DNA of 64,000 bases from Clostridium bowmanii. GTDB lineage: Bacteria > Bacillota > Clostridia > Clostridiales > Clostridiaceae. Positions 8,001-17,080 of this stretch are shown piece after piece; the first letter of the stretch is position 1, and each line of letters begins with the position of its first letter. The stretch is from contig NZ_JAHLDL010000005.1 in the NCBI RefSeq assembly GCF_018861315.1, forward strand, positions 121,783 to 185,782, read 5' to 3'. The translations under genes and the position numbers were made by a program. A model generated the notes under the pieces. That model ran no database searches and was not told the origin of the DNA. It saw only the letters and a program-made list of their open reading frames with translations.

Positions 8001-8180
8001 TTAGATGCTCTTCCAAACGGAGCAATAATAATAGAAGAGTATATGAGAACTAGTGCTGAGGGAGTATATACAGCAGGAGCGTGTTGTGTGGTAGCTATAA
8101 CTCAGCAAAGGATAAGAGCTATATACCACTAGCAACAAATGCAGTTAGAATGGTAACCCTTGTAAGAACCTTGCAAACTT
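8001..8180 (+). pseudogene. NADH oxidase / CoA-disulfide reductase-like remnant
   Basis: The frame from 8001 reads NGAIIIEEYMRTSAEGVYTA, the FAD-domain region of pyridine nucleotide-disulfide oxidoreductases (normally followed by GD). After a frameshift, DKSYIPLATNAVRM, a family-typical segment, appears near 8110-8160. The N-terminal half is missing, cut exactly at the miniature element, and the C-terminus is lost. Non-functional. Confidence 0.75.
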
Positions 8181-8353
8181 ATATTTGTGGTGTCCACATG
8201 AACCCCTTCAACCTTTACATTATGAATTCTATGTAAGTATATATATTCGACATAATTTAATAAATTTATTGTAAATGTAATTCATTAAAAGTGTTTTTAT
8301 ATAGTCGGAAGAGGAATTATATACTTGCTCATAAGTCTCTAAACAATATATAA

Positions 8354-8382
8354 TTGACATTTAGAATGATATATATTACAAT
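8354..8382 (+). promoter_or_regulatory. Promoter of the XRE/DUF6773 operon
   Basis: TTGACA at 8354-8359, a 17-bp spacer and TACAAT at 8377-8382 form a good SigA promoter about 25 bp before the first gene, which has AAGGAGG as ribosome binding site. Confidence 0.7.
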
Positions 8383-8406
8383 AAGCAATATAAGGAGGTT
8401 TTGTGA

Positions 8407-8601
8407 TTGAAAAATAAACGTATGAAAATCGCTCGTGTAGAGTGCGATTTGTCACAGGAACAACTTGCGGAAAAGGTAGGAGTCACAAGACAGACAATTA
8501 GTATGATAGAAACAGGAAATTATAATCCATCACTTAATCTTACCATTACCATATGCAATGTATTAAATAAAACATTAAATGATTTATTTTGGGGGGAATG
8601 A
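8407..8601 (+). CDS. XRE-family transcriptional regulator
   Basis: A 64-residue protein made almost wholly of a Cro/C1-type helix-turn-helix (LSQEQLAEKVGVTRQTISMI, then ETGNYNPSLNL), starting at TTG 8407 after AAGGAGG. Such tiny regulators usually bind their own promoter. Its stop overlaps the ATG of the next gene (ATGA), so the two are translationally coupled. Pairing of a mini-XRE protein with a DUF6773-like membrane protein is common in Firmicutes. Confidence 0.88.
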   Translation: MKNKRMKIARVECDLSQEQLAEKVGVTRQTISMIETGNYNPSLNLTITICNVLNKTLNDLFWGE

Positions 8602-9074
8602 AAATGACAAACAATAACATTAAAGAAGATGAAAGAGTTGTGGAGCTACAACGAAAAATAGGTAGCGATACATATCAATTAGTATCTATTTTTTTATTAG
8701 CTTCTATAGTGTATAAGCAATTTATATTAATTACACCTTTTAGCAGTTATATGACAGAGCTTATTGCGTTTTTAGGTGGTTCAGCCTATGTTGTTTTTAA
8801 AAATATCATGATAGGTAATGACATTAATGCTTATTGTGTTATTGGTACAAAAAATCCTACAATAATAAAATACCTATTCTCCAGTTTAATTTCGAGTCTA
8901 ACCATTACAACACTTTTAGTAATAAATGATTATACAAGATATCAGCAAAATAAAGAAAGAATATTCATTATTTTTTTGTGTATGTTTTCTTATTGGTTTT
9001 TGAGCCATTGGGGATTGAATCGACTTTCAAAAAAACGTGTGGATAAAATTGCTAAACAATATGAAGATAAATAA
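8598..9074 (+). CDS. DUF6773-like membrane protein
   Basis: The start is ATG 8598, overlapping the regulator stop, with GGGGGG just upstream. The 158-residue protein has a polar N-terminus (ERVVELQRKIGSDTYQLV), then four hydrophobic segments at about residues 30-48, 54-72, 91-110 and 121-138, and a basic tail. The N-terminal pattern and layout match the DUF6773 family. The function is unknown; a small-molecule or stress-sensing role with the regulator is inference. Confidence 0.7.
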   Translation: MKMTNNNIKEDERVVELQRKIGSDTYQLVSIFLLASIVYKQFILITPFSSYMTELIAFLGGSAYVVFKNIMIGNDINAYCVIGTKNPTIIKYLFSSLISSLTITTLLVINDYTRYQQNKERIFIIFLCMFSYWFLSHWGLNRLSKKRVDKIAKQYEDK

Positions 9075-9121
9075 AAAGGTGCTAATTTACATGGCAGTTG
9101 GCGTGTAAATTAGCACCTTTT
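9074..9121 (+). terminator. Intrinsic terminator of the XRE/DUF6773 operon
   Basis: A perfect 18-bp stem (AAAAGGTGCTAATTTACA and complement) with a 12-nt loop, ending in TTTT. Because the stem is A/T symmetric it may act on both strands. Confidence 0.85.
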
Positions 9122-9138
9122 ATCTAAACATAAGACCT

Positions 9139-9312
9139 TTAAATATTCCGTTTTTCAAATACTAAATAACCTACAAGCAGAATATTATAGAATATATAGC
9201 CGATAAACCTAACGGAAATGCAAGTGTTGTACCTTCAATAGTCTCTCCCACAGCAACAAAGCTAGCAAACCCAAGTTTATTGTAATCAAGCCTATAAGTA
9301 CTTACATTTTGC
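9139..9312 (-). pseudogene. C-terminal remnant of an ABC-2-type permease
   Basis: The minus strand reads a hydrophobic C-terminal end: a helix around GLSAIYSIIFCL and, after a one-base frameshift, VGYLVFEKRNI and a stop. This is the typical last helix and charged tail of ABC-2-type permeases. There is no start codon or upstream domain. Confidence 0.4.
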
Positions 9313-9766
9313 GTAGTAACTTTGAATTTACAAGTTGCTTTTTATACTATATTTTATAACTATTCAATATCGAACTAATATTCTTTAAGCTGATAAAACA
9401 CGAACTTCATTAAAAAAACAATGAAAATTATTGATATATATAATCTCATTATTAATAGTATAATCTACCAATAGGTTGTTTCGTAGCCATAAGATTAGTT
9501 AAAGGTGGTGGATTAGATTAATAATAATAAATCAAAATTAATAATGTCATTATTTTTAGTAATAGGGGTAGCTTCAGCAAAAATGATATTTCGTACGTTA
9601 AGGAACTATAATTACATAAATTCAATTATTTTACTTTTAAATTCATAGAGTTAATTATTTTTATAAATTTTAAGTTTTAAATTCTTATGTACGAATGTAA
9701 TCTTTTATATAAAATCTTACATTCATTTTTTTATATCCAAATTACGGTAATAATAGTATAATTAAA
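9313..9766. other. Intergenic region with one possible terminator
   Basis: No supported gene. A hairpin at 9693-9724 (GAATGTAA with TTACATTC) followed by ATTTTTTT could be a plus-strand terminator. A short hydrophobic frame near 9542-9646 has no ribosome binding site. Confidence 0.4.
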
Positions 9767-9800
9767 TAAAATTTTTGTTGCGTAGTGGTAATAGAATGTG

Positions 9801-12291
9801 GTGCGACAAGAAGTCGCTAATTAGTAGTGTTTCGTGAGAAACTGCGTTAGTTACTAAACGTATCCTCGCTCGAAACTGCATTCCGAGTAATTGGTTTGTA
9901 GGTTGCATGAGAGTTAATTACCTAAGGTCATTGCTTTGCGCAGAAGCAATGTTGGGTTAGGGGAAAAATGGAAAGTATAAACGAAAGTTGAACCTTTGTA
10001 ATCTTCGTCATTTACGATAAGTGTACTGCGGAATAACAAGCTTAATATGGATAGGAAAGATTGTATCGCATTCCAATCATGCAGTAACCCATATATCCAT
10101 CGGAGTATAGAGGGATGCTTCCCCATTTGAATCTACTAATAGTGGAACTTGATAAGCCCTTTGTGTTCCTCGTTAGAGGTAGGGCAATCGAAAGAAAGCT
10201 ACAATACCAGGGGGTAAGGGATAGTGGAGAAAGCGAATGCCAGTAGGATGAAAGTTCAGGGTAAAAAAAATAACCCGCTGGATAGAGTTTTATAACTCAC
10301 TCGAAAGAGGGCAGACTTCTACGTGGTCATCAACATGAAAGAAAACGTAAAGAAGAATCTTTTTAAGGAGAGACATGTTATGAAAACTATTAATAAATTT
10401 AATACCTCGGCTGTTTCTCCACATATAGAGAGTTGGTCATTAATAAACTGGAAGAAAATATATGAATATGTGAAGAAACTTCGCCAACGGATTTTTCGTG
10501 CCGAACAGTTGGGACAGAAAAGAAAAGTAAGAAAACTTCAAAGACTAATGATTAGAACTAATGCTAATTTGCTGCTTTCAATAAAAAGAGTTACACAAAT
10601 TAATAAAGGTAAAAAAACAGCTGGTGTTGACGGTCAAATTGCAATCACTTCAAGTGATAGATTGAAATTGTATAATCTTCTCAAGAAATATAGCATTAAA
10701 CATATTAGACCAAAGCCAGTAAAGAGAGTATACATACCTAAGAAAAATGGTAAAATGCGACCTTTAGGAATACCAGTTATAAAAGATAGGATTTATCAAA
10801 ACATAGTTAAAAATGCTCTTGAGCCACAATGGGAAGCGAAATTTGAACCTTCCTCATATGGATTCAGACCTAAGCGAAGAACCCAAGATGCCATTGTCAA
10901 CCTATTCACTAAGCTATCATCAAGAAGTACAAGACAGTGGGTATTTGAGGGCGATTTCAAGGGTTGCTTTGATAATCTCAATCATCAATACATTATAGAT
11001 TGTTTAACGGGGTTTCCTGCTATAAAAACTATATACAAATGGTTGAAAGCAGGATATGTTGATAATAATTCATTCAATTATACACATTCAGGAACCACGC
11101 AAGGGGGGCTTGTCTCACCTTTATTAGCTAATATAGCCTTGCATGGTATGGAAGAAGAAATTGGTGTAAGATACCACATCGATGGTGGGAATCATACATT
11201 AGCCAGGAACTCGGTTGGAGTAGTAAAATATGCTGATGACTTTGTAATTTTATGTAAAACAGAGGAAGATGCTATAAATATGTATCAAAAACTTAAACCA
11301 TACCTTAATAAAAGAGGGCTAACACTTGCAGATGATAAAACTAAAGTAACACATATTAGTGAAGGCTTCGATTTTCTTGGATTCAATCTAAGACAGTATA
11401 AGACTAACAATGGTATGCATTTATTAATAAAACCATCAAACACAAGTGTAAAAAAAGCCAGGGAAACAATAAAGAATGTGTTCATACAATTTAGAGGAAG
11501 ACCAGTTGGTGATTTAATAAAAAAATTGAACCCTATAATAAGAGGGGTAGGAAAATATTGGTCAAGCCAAGTTGCAAAGAAAACATTTGGAAAACTCGAC
11601 AGTTATATATGGATTAAGACAAGAAAGCATCTGAAAAGCTTACACCCCCAAAAACCATTTAAATGGATTTACAAAAACTATTTCAAGTCAGATTATACAG
11701 GAGTTAGTAAAGATAAATGGATACTAACAGACCCTCATGATAGAAATACCCAGTTATTTAAAATGAGCTGGATACCAATAGTGAGGCATGCTGTAGTTAA
11801 ATATAGGAATAGTCCTGATGATGGAAGTTTAAAAGAGTATTTTGAAAAAAGAGATAAGAAAGATTTTATAAATGATAATGTTTCGAGCAGAAGAAAGTTA
11901 GCAAAACTCAGTAACTACAAATGTAGAGTATGTAAACAATCATTAGTGGGAGAAGAATCTTTAAATATTAATCAAATTGTACCTCGTAAATTAGGCGGTG
12001 ATGAAAGATATGACAACTTAGAATTGTTACATAAAAGTTGTCAGCGATACCACCGAACACTACTTGAAAAATATGGAGGAGGAAGAGATTTACCAAAAAT
12101 CGCCACGTACTTCAAAAATAATCAAGTAGAACCTAATAGCAAAGAAGGATACCAAATGATTAAGAAGGCTTTTAAGAAGTTTAAATACCAACTTGTTTGA
12201 GGTAAAAAGAAGGCTTGAGCCGGATGTGTGGAAACATACAAGTCCGGTTCTTAGGGTGGAAAGGAGCCGTAAGGCTCCCTACCTACCCGAC
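9801..12291 (+). mobile_element. Group II intron
   Basis: The 5' end GTGCGAC at 9801 is the canonical group II start. A 34-nt domain V lies at 12217-12250 (GAGCCG...CGGTTC), followed by a domain VI hairpin at about 12252-12291 with a bulged A near the 3' end. The intron-encoded protein lies in domain IV. IBS1 is probably GAATGTG at 9794-9800; CGCATTC at 10067-10073 could be EBS1 (one wobble pair). Splicing would join an open frame across the exons. The element appears intact and is about 2.5 kb. Confidence 0.92.
10380..12200 (+). CDS. ltrA: Group II intron-encoded reverse transcriptase/maturase with HNH endonuclease
   Basis: The start is ATG 10380 (AAGGAG 9 bp upstream); an upstream in-frame GTG at 10323 is possible. 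The 606-residue protein has RT fingers and palm (IPKKNGKMRPLGIPVIKDR, TQGGLVSPLLANI and the catalytic YADD near residue 285), then the maturase X domain. The C-terminal HNH zinc-type nuclease has CRVCKQ, NQIVPRKLGGDERYDNLELL and H-K-S-C. It binds the intron RNA, aids splicing and carries out target-primed reverse transcription. All key motifs look complete. Confidence 0.93.
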   Translation: MKTINKFNTSAVSPHIESWSLINWKKIYEYVKKLRQRIFRAEQLGQKRKVRKLQRLMIRTNANLLLSIKRVTQINKGKKTAGVDGQIAITSSDRLKLYNLLKKYSIKHIRPKPVKRVYIPKKNGKMRPLGIPVIKDRIYQNIVKNALEPQWEAKFEPSSYGFRPKRRTQDAIVNLFTKLSSRSTRQWVFEGDFKGCFDNLNHQYIIDCLTGFPAIKTIYKWLKAGYVDNNSFNYTHSGTTQGGLVSPLLANIALHGMEEEIGVRYHIDGGNHTLARNSVGVVKYADDFVILCKTEEDAINMYQKLKPYLNKRGLTLADDKTKVTHISEGFDFLGFNLRQYKTNNGMHLLIKPSNTSVKKARETIKNVFIQFRGRPVGDLIKKLNPIIRGVGKYWSSQVAKKTFGKLDSYIWIKTRKHLKSLHPQKPFKWIYKNYFKSDYTGVSKDKWILTDPHDRNTQLFKMSWIPIVRHAVVKYRNSPDDGSLKEYFEKRDKKDFINDNVSSRRKLAKLSNYKCRVCKQSLVGEESLNINQIVPRKLGGDERYDNLELLHKSCQRYHRTLLEKYGGGRDLPKIATYFKNNQVEPNSKEGYQMIKKAFKKFKYQLV

Positions 12292-12407
12292 AACCATCAG
12301 TATTTTTAAATATGAATGGTGTAGAAAAGGTTAAATATTTAATTGAAATTGGATATAAGCAAGCTTGGCTTAGAATAAGAGTATTAATACTCTGCTTGCA
12401 TAAATAG
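12292..12407 (+). pseudogene. 3' exon of the gene interrupted by the group II intron (patatin-like?)
   Basis: Joining 9767-9800 to 12292 gives a continuous frame: VVVIECEPSVFLNMNGVEKV, then a short segment ending IEIGYKQAW and a stop at 12407. No start codon exists upstream, since an in-frame TAA lies near 9764, so the host gene was already a 3' fragment. The text resembles the C-terminal end of bacterial patatin-like phospholipases, but this is a weak identification. That the exons rejoin in frame supports the intron boundaries. Confidence 0.45.
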
Positions 12408-12533
12408 GTTATATGCGTTAGAAGGCGCAATACAGGGAATCCGATGGTATAATCTTTCAAAAGAAATAAAGAATGAGTTGAAAAAGTTTTATATATAGTA
12501 CTTTTAAATAATTTATGGTGAGGATGAGATTAT

Positions 12534-13529
12534 ATGGATACAAATTTGAATAAAATTAAAAACGAAATAGTAGCATTCTTATTAGCTACCTTTTCAATTA
12601 CATTTAGTATGGGTATATTAATGTTTTTTGTATACAAACATATTGATGCCAGTGGTGTTCAAGCATTTGCATCAGTACAGATGCTTTATCCCGCATTAGC
12701 TGCCATTGGGGTAAAAATTTATTATGATAAAGATAATATTCCCAAGGGATTAATGAGCTTCTTTAAGCTCTATATTATTTACAGTATTTTATCTATCCTT
12801 ATATTGATTGTTGGAGTTTTTGCTTTTCCAGCTCATGTATCTAATGTTATAGTGATACTCGTAACTATAGTTAGTATATTTGCTTTCTTTATGATAAAGA
12901 TTAATAAAGATAATTGTTTTGAAAAAATTAGTATGGTTTTTGGAAAGAACTTTAAGAATGTTATATTATTGGGTTTATTGTATATTGGACTTAGATTAAT
13001 TATAGTTATATTTAGTGGACTTACTTATAGTAATTTATCTGAAATACTAAAAAAAACTATGCATACAGTCCCTTTACTTATTATTATTGTGCCAATTGGT
13101 GTTTTGTCCTCCTTTATATTATTCTTTGGAGAAGAACTGGGATGGAGGGAATACTTACAGCCAAAACTTCAAGTTTTATTCGGTGAAAAACTTGGTGTTA
13201 TTATATTAGGATTTATATGGGGGATATGGCATTTACCACTTTGTTTTATGCTATACAGTCCATCCACCCCTATTTATTGTGTAATATCTCATATTGGCTA
13301 TTGTATTTTGATTAGTATTTTCTTTGGATTTGTCTATATGAAAACTAGAAACCTTTGGTCAGTTATAATTATTCATTTAATTAATAACAGTATTTTTATT
13401 GATGCCAGTAGTGCCTATGGTAAACCAATTTCACTAAAGGACTTAATACTAAGTTTAATCTTTTGCACTATTGTATTCCTACCATTTCTATTTACTAAAG
13501 AGTATAAGGGTAAGATATCTAGAGAATAA
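12534..13529 (+). CDS. CPBP-family intramembrane metalloprotease
   Basis: A 331-residue membrane protein with about eight hydrophobic helices and the three CPBP (ABI/CAAX protease-like) motifs: FGEELGWREYL (EExxxR), GFIWGIWHLPL (FxxxH) and IIHLINNS (HxxxN/B). These form the glutamate and histidine active site within the membrane. Relatives process prenylated proteins or take part in bacteriocin self-immunity. A GGTGAGG site precedes ATG 12534. It lies alone after the group II intron and is followed by a terminator. The substrate is unknown; the call is firm because every catalytic motif is present. Confidence 0.9.
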   Translation: MDTNLNKIKNEIVAFLLATFSITFSMGILMFFVYKHIDASGVQAFASVQMLYPALAAIGVKIYYDKDNIPKGLMSFFKLYIIYSILSILILIVGVFAFPAHVSNVIVILVTIVSIFAFFMIKINKDNCFEKISMVFGKNFKNVILLGLLYIGLRLIIVIFSGLTYSNLSEILKKTMHTVPLLIIIVPIGVLSSFILFFGEELGWREYLQPKLQVLFGEKLGVIILGFIWGIWHLPLCFMLYSPSTPIYCVISHIGYCILISIFFGFVYMKTRNLWSVIIIHLINNSIFIDASSAYGKPISLKDLILSLIFCTIVFLPFLFTKEYKGKISRE

Positions 13530-13646
13530 TTAAAAAAATTTGTAAATGTTTAATTTGTAATATCTTTAAGCAAAGCTATTGAATATTAATAATCTACTTC
13601 AATATATTGTTTTAAATAAGTTAGTTCGCATGTTTCTTATATGTCG

Positions 13647-13678
13647 AAGTAACCCCATATCTTGATATGGGGTTACTT
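13647..13678 (+). terminator. Hairpin terminator after the CPBP protease
   Basis: A 14-bp perfect stem, AAGTAACCCCATAT and its complement, with a CTTG tetraloop, about 120 bp after the stop codon. The T-run is weak. Confidence 0.6.
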
Positions 13679-13852
13679 GTGTTAAGTTTATATTAGCAAT
13701 GTGAATGTAACATAAGTGTAATTGAGTTACATTCACTTTGGGTGTATTGCTCATTCCTTAAAAATTTTGTTTTGAATGTATTATAATAAGTTGATTTTTT
13801 ACTTTGAATGTATTATAACAGTCTTAATTATAATATTAAGGAGTGTTAGAGC

Positions 13853-14397
13853 ATGAAGCTAGTTCAGCCAATTAGAGATAGGGAAAAGCTTGAAGAAATG
13901 AAAATAGATTTGTTGAGAACAGGATATAAAAACTATTTAATGTTTATTATAGGAATTAATACAGGTCTTAGGATCGGTGATATATTAGAACTTAAAGTTA
14001 AAGATTTAAAAAATAAAACACACATTAAAATAATAGAGCAAAAAACAAATAAAATAAGAAGATTTCTCATAAATTCATTATTAAAAATAGAAATAGATAA
14101 ATATATTAGACTAATGTCGGAAGAAGATTATTTATTCCAAAGTAGAAAAGGTGAAAATCATCCCATTGGTAGAGTCCAGGCATATCGAATACTTAATAGT
14201 GTAGCGAAGCATATTGGACTTGCAGAGATAGGGACTCACACCTAAGAAAGACCTTTGGCTATTGGCACTACAAACAATATAAAGATGTTGCGCTACTTCA
14301 AGAAATATTCAATCATTCCTCACCTAGTGTTACTTTAAGATATATTGGTATTAATGAGGATATAAAAGATAAGAGCATAGAGAATTTTTATTTATAA
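13853..14397 (+). pseudogene. Short tyrosine recombinase with a frameshift
   Basis: The first frame (130 codons) carries the catalytic-domain start INTGLRIGDIL with the first active-site Arg, and ends at GTHT. Shifting to the -1 frame at about 14243 continues LRKTFGYWHYKQ, EIFNHSSPSVTLRYIGI and a stop at 14397. This supplies the HxxR, the second His and the nucleophilic Tyr. Restored, the protein is about 181 residues, the usual length of the small clostridial integrase-like type without an arm-binding domain. One missing C would explain the break. It is probably inactive unless slippage occurs. Confidence 0.8.
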
Positions 14398-14400
14398 GAC

Positions 14401-14428
14401 AAAACATTTTTTAATTAAAAAATGTTTT
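14401..14428 (+). terminator. AT-rich palindrome between recombinase and toxin-antitoxin operon
   Basis: A fully symmetrical 28-bp sequence (AAAACATTTTTTAA and complement) can fold into a hairpin after the recombinase. It directly precedes the -35 box of the toxin-antitoxin promoter. Confidence 0.5.
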
Positions 14429-14455
14429 GACGTACGTTAAAATGTACAGTAGAAT
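14427..14455 (+). promoter_or_regulatory. yefM-yoeB promoter with a TGTACA operator
   Basis: TTGACG at 14427-14432 and TAGAAT at 14450-14455 have a 17-bp spacer. Inside the spacer is TGTACA (14443-14448), the core recognised by YefM in E. coli. Next to it is a second palindrome, CGTACG (14431-14436). Binding of the antitoxin here would block RNA polymerase directly, giving the usual autorepression. Confidence 0.65.
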
Positions 14456-14479
14456 ATATATATAAAGAGGTGATTAATT

Positions 14480-14734
14480 ATGAGAACTGTTCCGATTACT
14501 AATGCTAGGAAAGATATATTCAATATAATAGAACAAACTATTGCAAATTCAGAACCTGTACAGATAACTAGTAAGAAAGGTGATGTTGTAATGGTAAGCC
14601 TGGAAGATTGGTCATCAATTCAAGAAACTTTATACCTTTTAGGAATACCCGGCATGAGGGAAAGTATTTTAGATGGAGCTAATGAGCCTCTTGAAGAGTG
14701 TAAGTCTTTGGAGGATATAGGATGGGATATATAA
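14480..14734 (+). CDS. yefM: YefM/Phd-family antitoxin
   Basis: An 84-residue protein with the Phd/YefM N-terminal DNA-binding fold (RTVPITNARKDIFNIIEQT, VQITSKKGDVVMVSLEDWSS) and an acidic C-terminus that wraps the toxin (GANEPLEECKSLEDIGWD). It binds the operator in its own promoter and neutralises the downstream toxin. AAAGAGGTG precedes ATG 14480. The toxin start overlaps the antitoxin end by 13 bp, a layout that couples their synthesis. Confidence 0.93.
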   Translation: MRTVPITNARKDIFNIIEQTIANSEPVQITSKKGDVVMVSLEDWSSIQETLYLLGIPGMRESILDGANEPLEECKSLEDIGWDI

Positions 14735-14985
14735 TAGTTTTCACCAAACAAGCTCAAAAGGATGCTAAAAAATTAGAATCCTGTAGTTTAGATAAAAAAG
14801 CAAAAGATCTGTTAAAGATAATAAAAGAAAATCCTTATCAAACTCCACCACCATATGAAAAACTTATAGGCGATTTAAAAGGCTTCTATTCTCGAAGGAT
14901 TAATATAAAGCATAGATTAATTTATGATGTTTATGAAAAAGAAAATATAATTAAGATTTTAAGAATGTGGACACATTATCAATAA
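14722..14985 (+). CDS. yoeB: YoeB/Txe-family ribosome-dependent mRNA interferase
   Basis: An 87-residue RelE-superfamily toxin. The text ENPYQTPPPYEKLIGDLKG, FYSRRINIKHRLIYDV and MWTHYQ closely follows YoeB, including the conserved Glu in YEKL, the Arg of the RRIN/KHRLIY strand and the C-terminal His-Tyr used in catalysis. YoeB enters the ribosomal A site and cleaves mRNA. The module sits between a broken recombinase and an IS231-like element, consistent with acquisition with mobile DNA. Confidence 0.93.
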   Translation: MGYIIVFTKQAQKDAKKLESCSLDKKAKDLLKIIKENPYQTPPPYEKLIGDLKGFYSRRINIKHRLIYDVYEKENIIKILRMWTHYQ

Positions 14986-15188
14986 TATGTGTTGATGATT
15001 TCTGTATTGGGAAGGAATCATTTTTTAATTATTTTTGAGAAGTGGCGCCAATATATAGGTGTATTTTTATAAGTACTAAAAATTAAATTTTTCTGTATAA
15101 TACAAATGTATTCATGATATATATACTACTTGTACCCCATTAAGGAAAAAGAATTTAACGGGAACTTGGCCATGATGGGGTAAGGCAA
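14986..15188. other. Short intergenic region before the IS231-like element
   Basis: A weak hairpin at about 15005-15035 followed by TTTTTT may terminate the toxin-antitoxin operon. The rest is AT-rich; a CCCCAT...ATGGGG inverted repeat spans 15135-15180 and lies just outside the element. Confidence 0.35.
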
Positions 15189-16921
15189 CATAGCCATCAA
15201 GCTAAGAGAACCCCATGAAAATAAATTCCCCCATTTGTAAAAATGTTATTATTAAAGAGACAATAAAAAGACATCATGGGGGAATTATAAATGACACAAG
15301 GAAAAAAAATAAAATTGGATGGAGATATAAAACTTTTTGCAGATGAACTTAAACTCTGTTTTTCAAAAGAAGAGATTGAAGAAGTCGCGAGAGAAACAGG
15401 TTTTGTGAAAAGAAAAAGTAAAACTCGCGCATGGGAATACGTTTGCTTATGCTGCTTTATGGATGTAGATGTAGCCAGTAATACACTTGTCACCTTATGC
15501 ACAAAACTTAGTGAAAAAACAGGCATATTTGTGTCCAATCAGGCATTAGACCAACGTTTAAATGAAAGATGTGTAAAGTTTTTGAAGAAGATTTTCGAAA
15601 AATTATTACACCAAACAATCACAAATAATACGCGTATACCAAGTAAATGGGATAAATATTTCAAACGAATAAGAATACTTGATTCTACTGCTTTTCAAGT
15701 ACCAGAAAGCTATAAAGGTATTTATCCCGGATCTGGTGGATGCTCTCAAGCTTCAGGTGTAAAAATACAACTAGAATATGAATTGAAATCTGGAAATCTT
15801 CTTAATATGCAAGTAGAAGCTGGCTCCGGAAGTGACAATACTTTTGGAAGCAAAATAAGAGAGACTATCAAAGCTGGGGATCTTATTTTAAGAGACCTTG
15901 GATATTTCAGCTTTGAAGATTTTTTGGACATAGAAAAAAGAAAAGCATTTTATATATCGAGACTCAAGCCTAATATAGCAGTGTATATAGAAAGTAATGA
16001 TATAGAGTATTACAAGAATGGTACTCCAAAAAAATCAAGCGTTTTTAAAAGAATCTATATTTCTGACATCATGAAACAAATGAATGATGGAGAACATTAC
16101 GAACTTAAAGATGTCTATATAGGTCAAGGGAAAAAGCTAAAAACCAGGCTTATTTTATATAAACTAACAAATGAGCAATTGAAAAAAGGTCAGAAAAAAG
16201 TAAAAAGAATGCTAAAAAGAAAGGTATAGAAAAAAGCGGTAATACGATTGATTTATTAGGAATATCTATGTATATAACAAATATTGAGCAAGAAGTTTTA
16301 AGTGCAAAGCAAGTATATGAGTTTTATGAATTGCGTTGGCAAATTGAAATAATCTTTAAAACGTGGAAATCCATATTTCATATACATGCTGTAAAGCAAG
16401 TTAAAATAGAACGGTTTCAATGTCAGCTTTACGGAAAACTTATTCTGCTACTTTTAAGCTCTGCTGTAATGTTTAAAATGAGATCTTTGGCAATAAAGAA
16501 TAAAGAACTTGAAGCCAGTGAAATGAAGGTTTCTGAGATAGTTCATGAATATATTGATAGACTATACTTTGATCTTATAAAGTTTCCTAGTAAAACTTTC
16601 AATAACTTAAAGTCAGTATTTAAAAATGTAGTTAAAAATGGCCTTAAATCTCATAAAAAGGACAAGAAAACTGTTTTTGATATTCTTGGAGTATGTTATA
16701 AACAGATTTCAACAAAGGTTAAATTTGCAGCATAAATCAAATTAATAAACTCATAAATTTCCCACTATATACGTGTTTTTTTTGGTGCGCCATAAAATTG
16801 GTCAAATACTAATATGCACTTACAATACCCCATTCACATTTACAAAAGGAAAATTAATGGCAAAATATTGTATTTGGTTATAACCCAATATTATTTAATA
16901 TTGCTTAGCTTGATGGCTATG
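15189..16921 (+). mobile_element. IS231-like insertion sequence (IS4 family)
   Basis: Perfect 18-bp terminal inverted repeats, CATAGCCATCAAGCTAAG at 15189-15206 and its complement at 16904-16921, resemble the IS231 end (CAT-CCATCAA-TTAAG type). The 1733-bp length fits. The flanking 12 bp (15177-15188 and 16922-16933) match at 8 of 12 positions, possibly a decayed target duplication; both start with GGG, as IS231 targets do. Confidence 0.85.
15291..16735 (+). pseudogene. IS231-like IS4-family transposase in two frames
   Basis: The first frame, 15291-16229, carries the DDE motifs RIRILDSTAFQVP (first Asp) and GDLILRDLGYFSFEDF (second Asp). The second frame, with an internal ATG at 16268, carries the YREK signature in YELRWQIEIIFKTWK. 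Reading -1 from the A-rich stretch near 16194-16220 joins them without a stop (through NAKKKGIEKSGNTIDL). The full product would be near 480 residues, the family's normal size. Some IS231 copies naturally have two frames, so either a mutation or recoding is possible. GGGGGAATTATAA precedes ATG 15291. Confidence 0.85.
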
Positions 16922-17080
16922 GGGTTGCGCCAACATTGTCGGATTAGTTGGCTCTAACCCTACTCCTAAATTATATTTTGGTAATCTAACGCAATAAGTA
17001 TTCTACTAAATTCTTTAAAACACTTGATATATAACTGTTTTAAAAATTCTATGACAATAAAATATAAGTATTATGATTAT

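Noticed and set aside
9542..9646. Short AgrD-like or signal-peptide-like frame
   Set aside because: No ribosome binding site, no cysteine or processing motif, and an in-frame stop just upstream.
16194..16200. AAAAAAG as a classical -1 slippery heptamer in the IS231-like transposase
   Set aside because: The codon phase is wrong for the X-XXY-YYZ mechanism; any slippage would have to be different.
16922..16980. Possible decayed tRNA or gene flanking the IS231-like element
   Set aside because: A TCTAA-type loop can be drawn, but the stem has mismatches and the rest of a tRNA is absent; no coding match recognised either.
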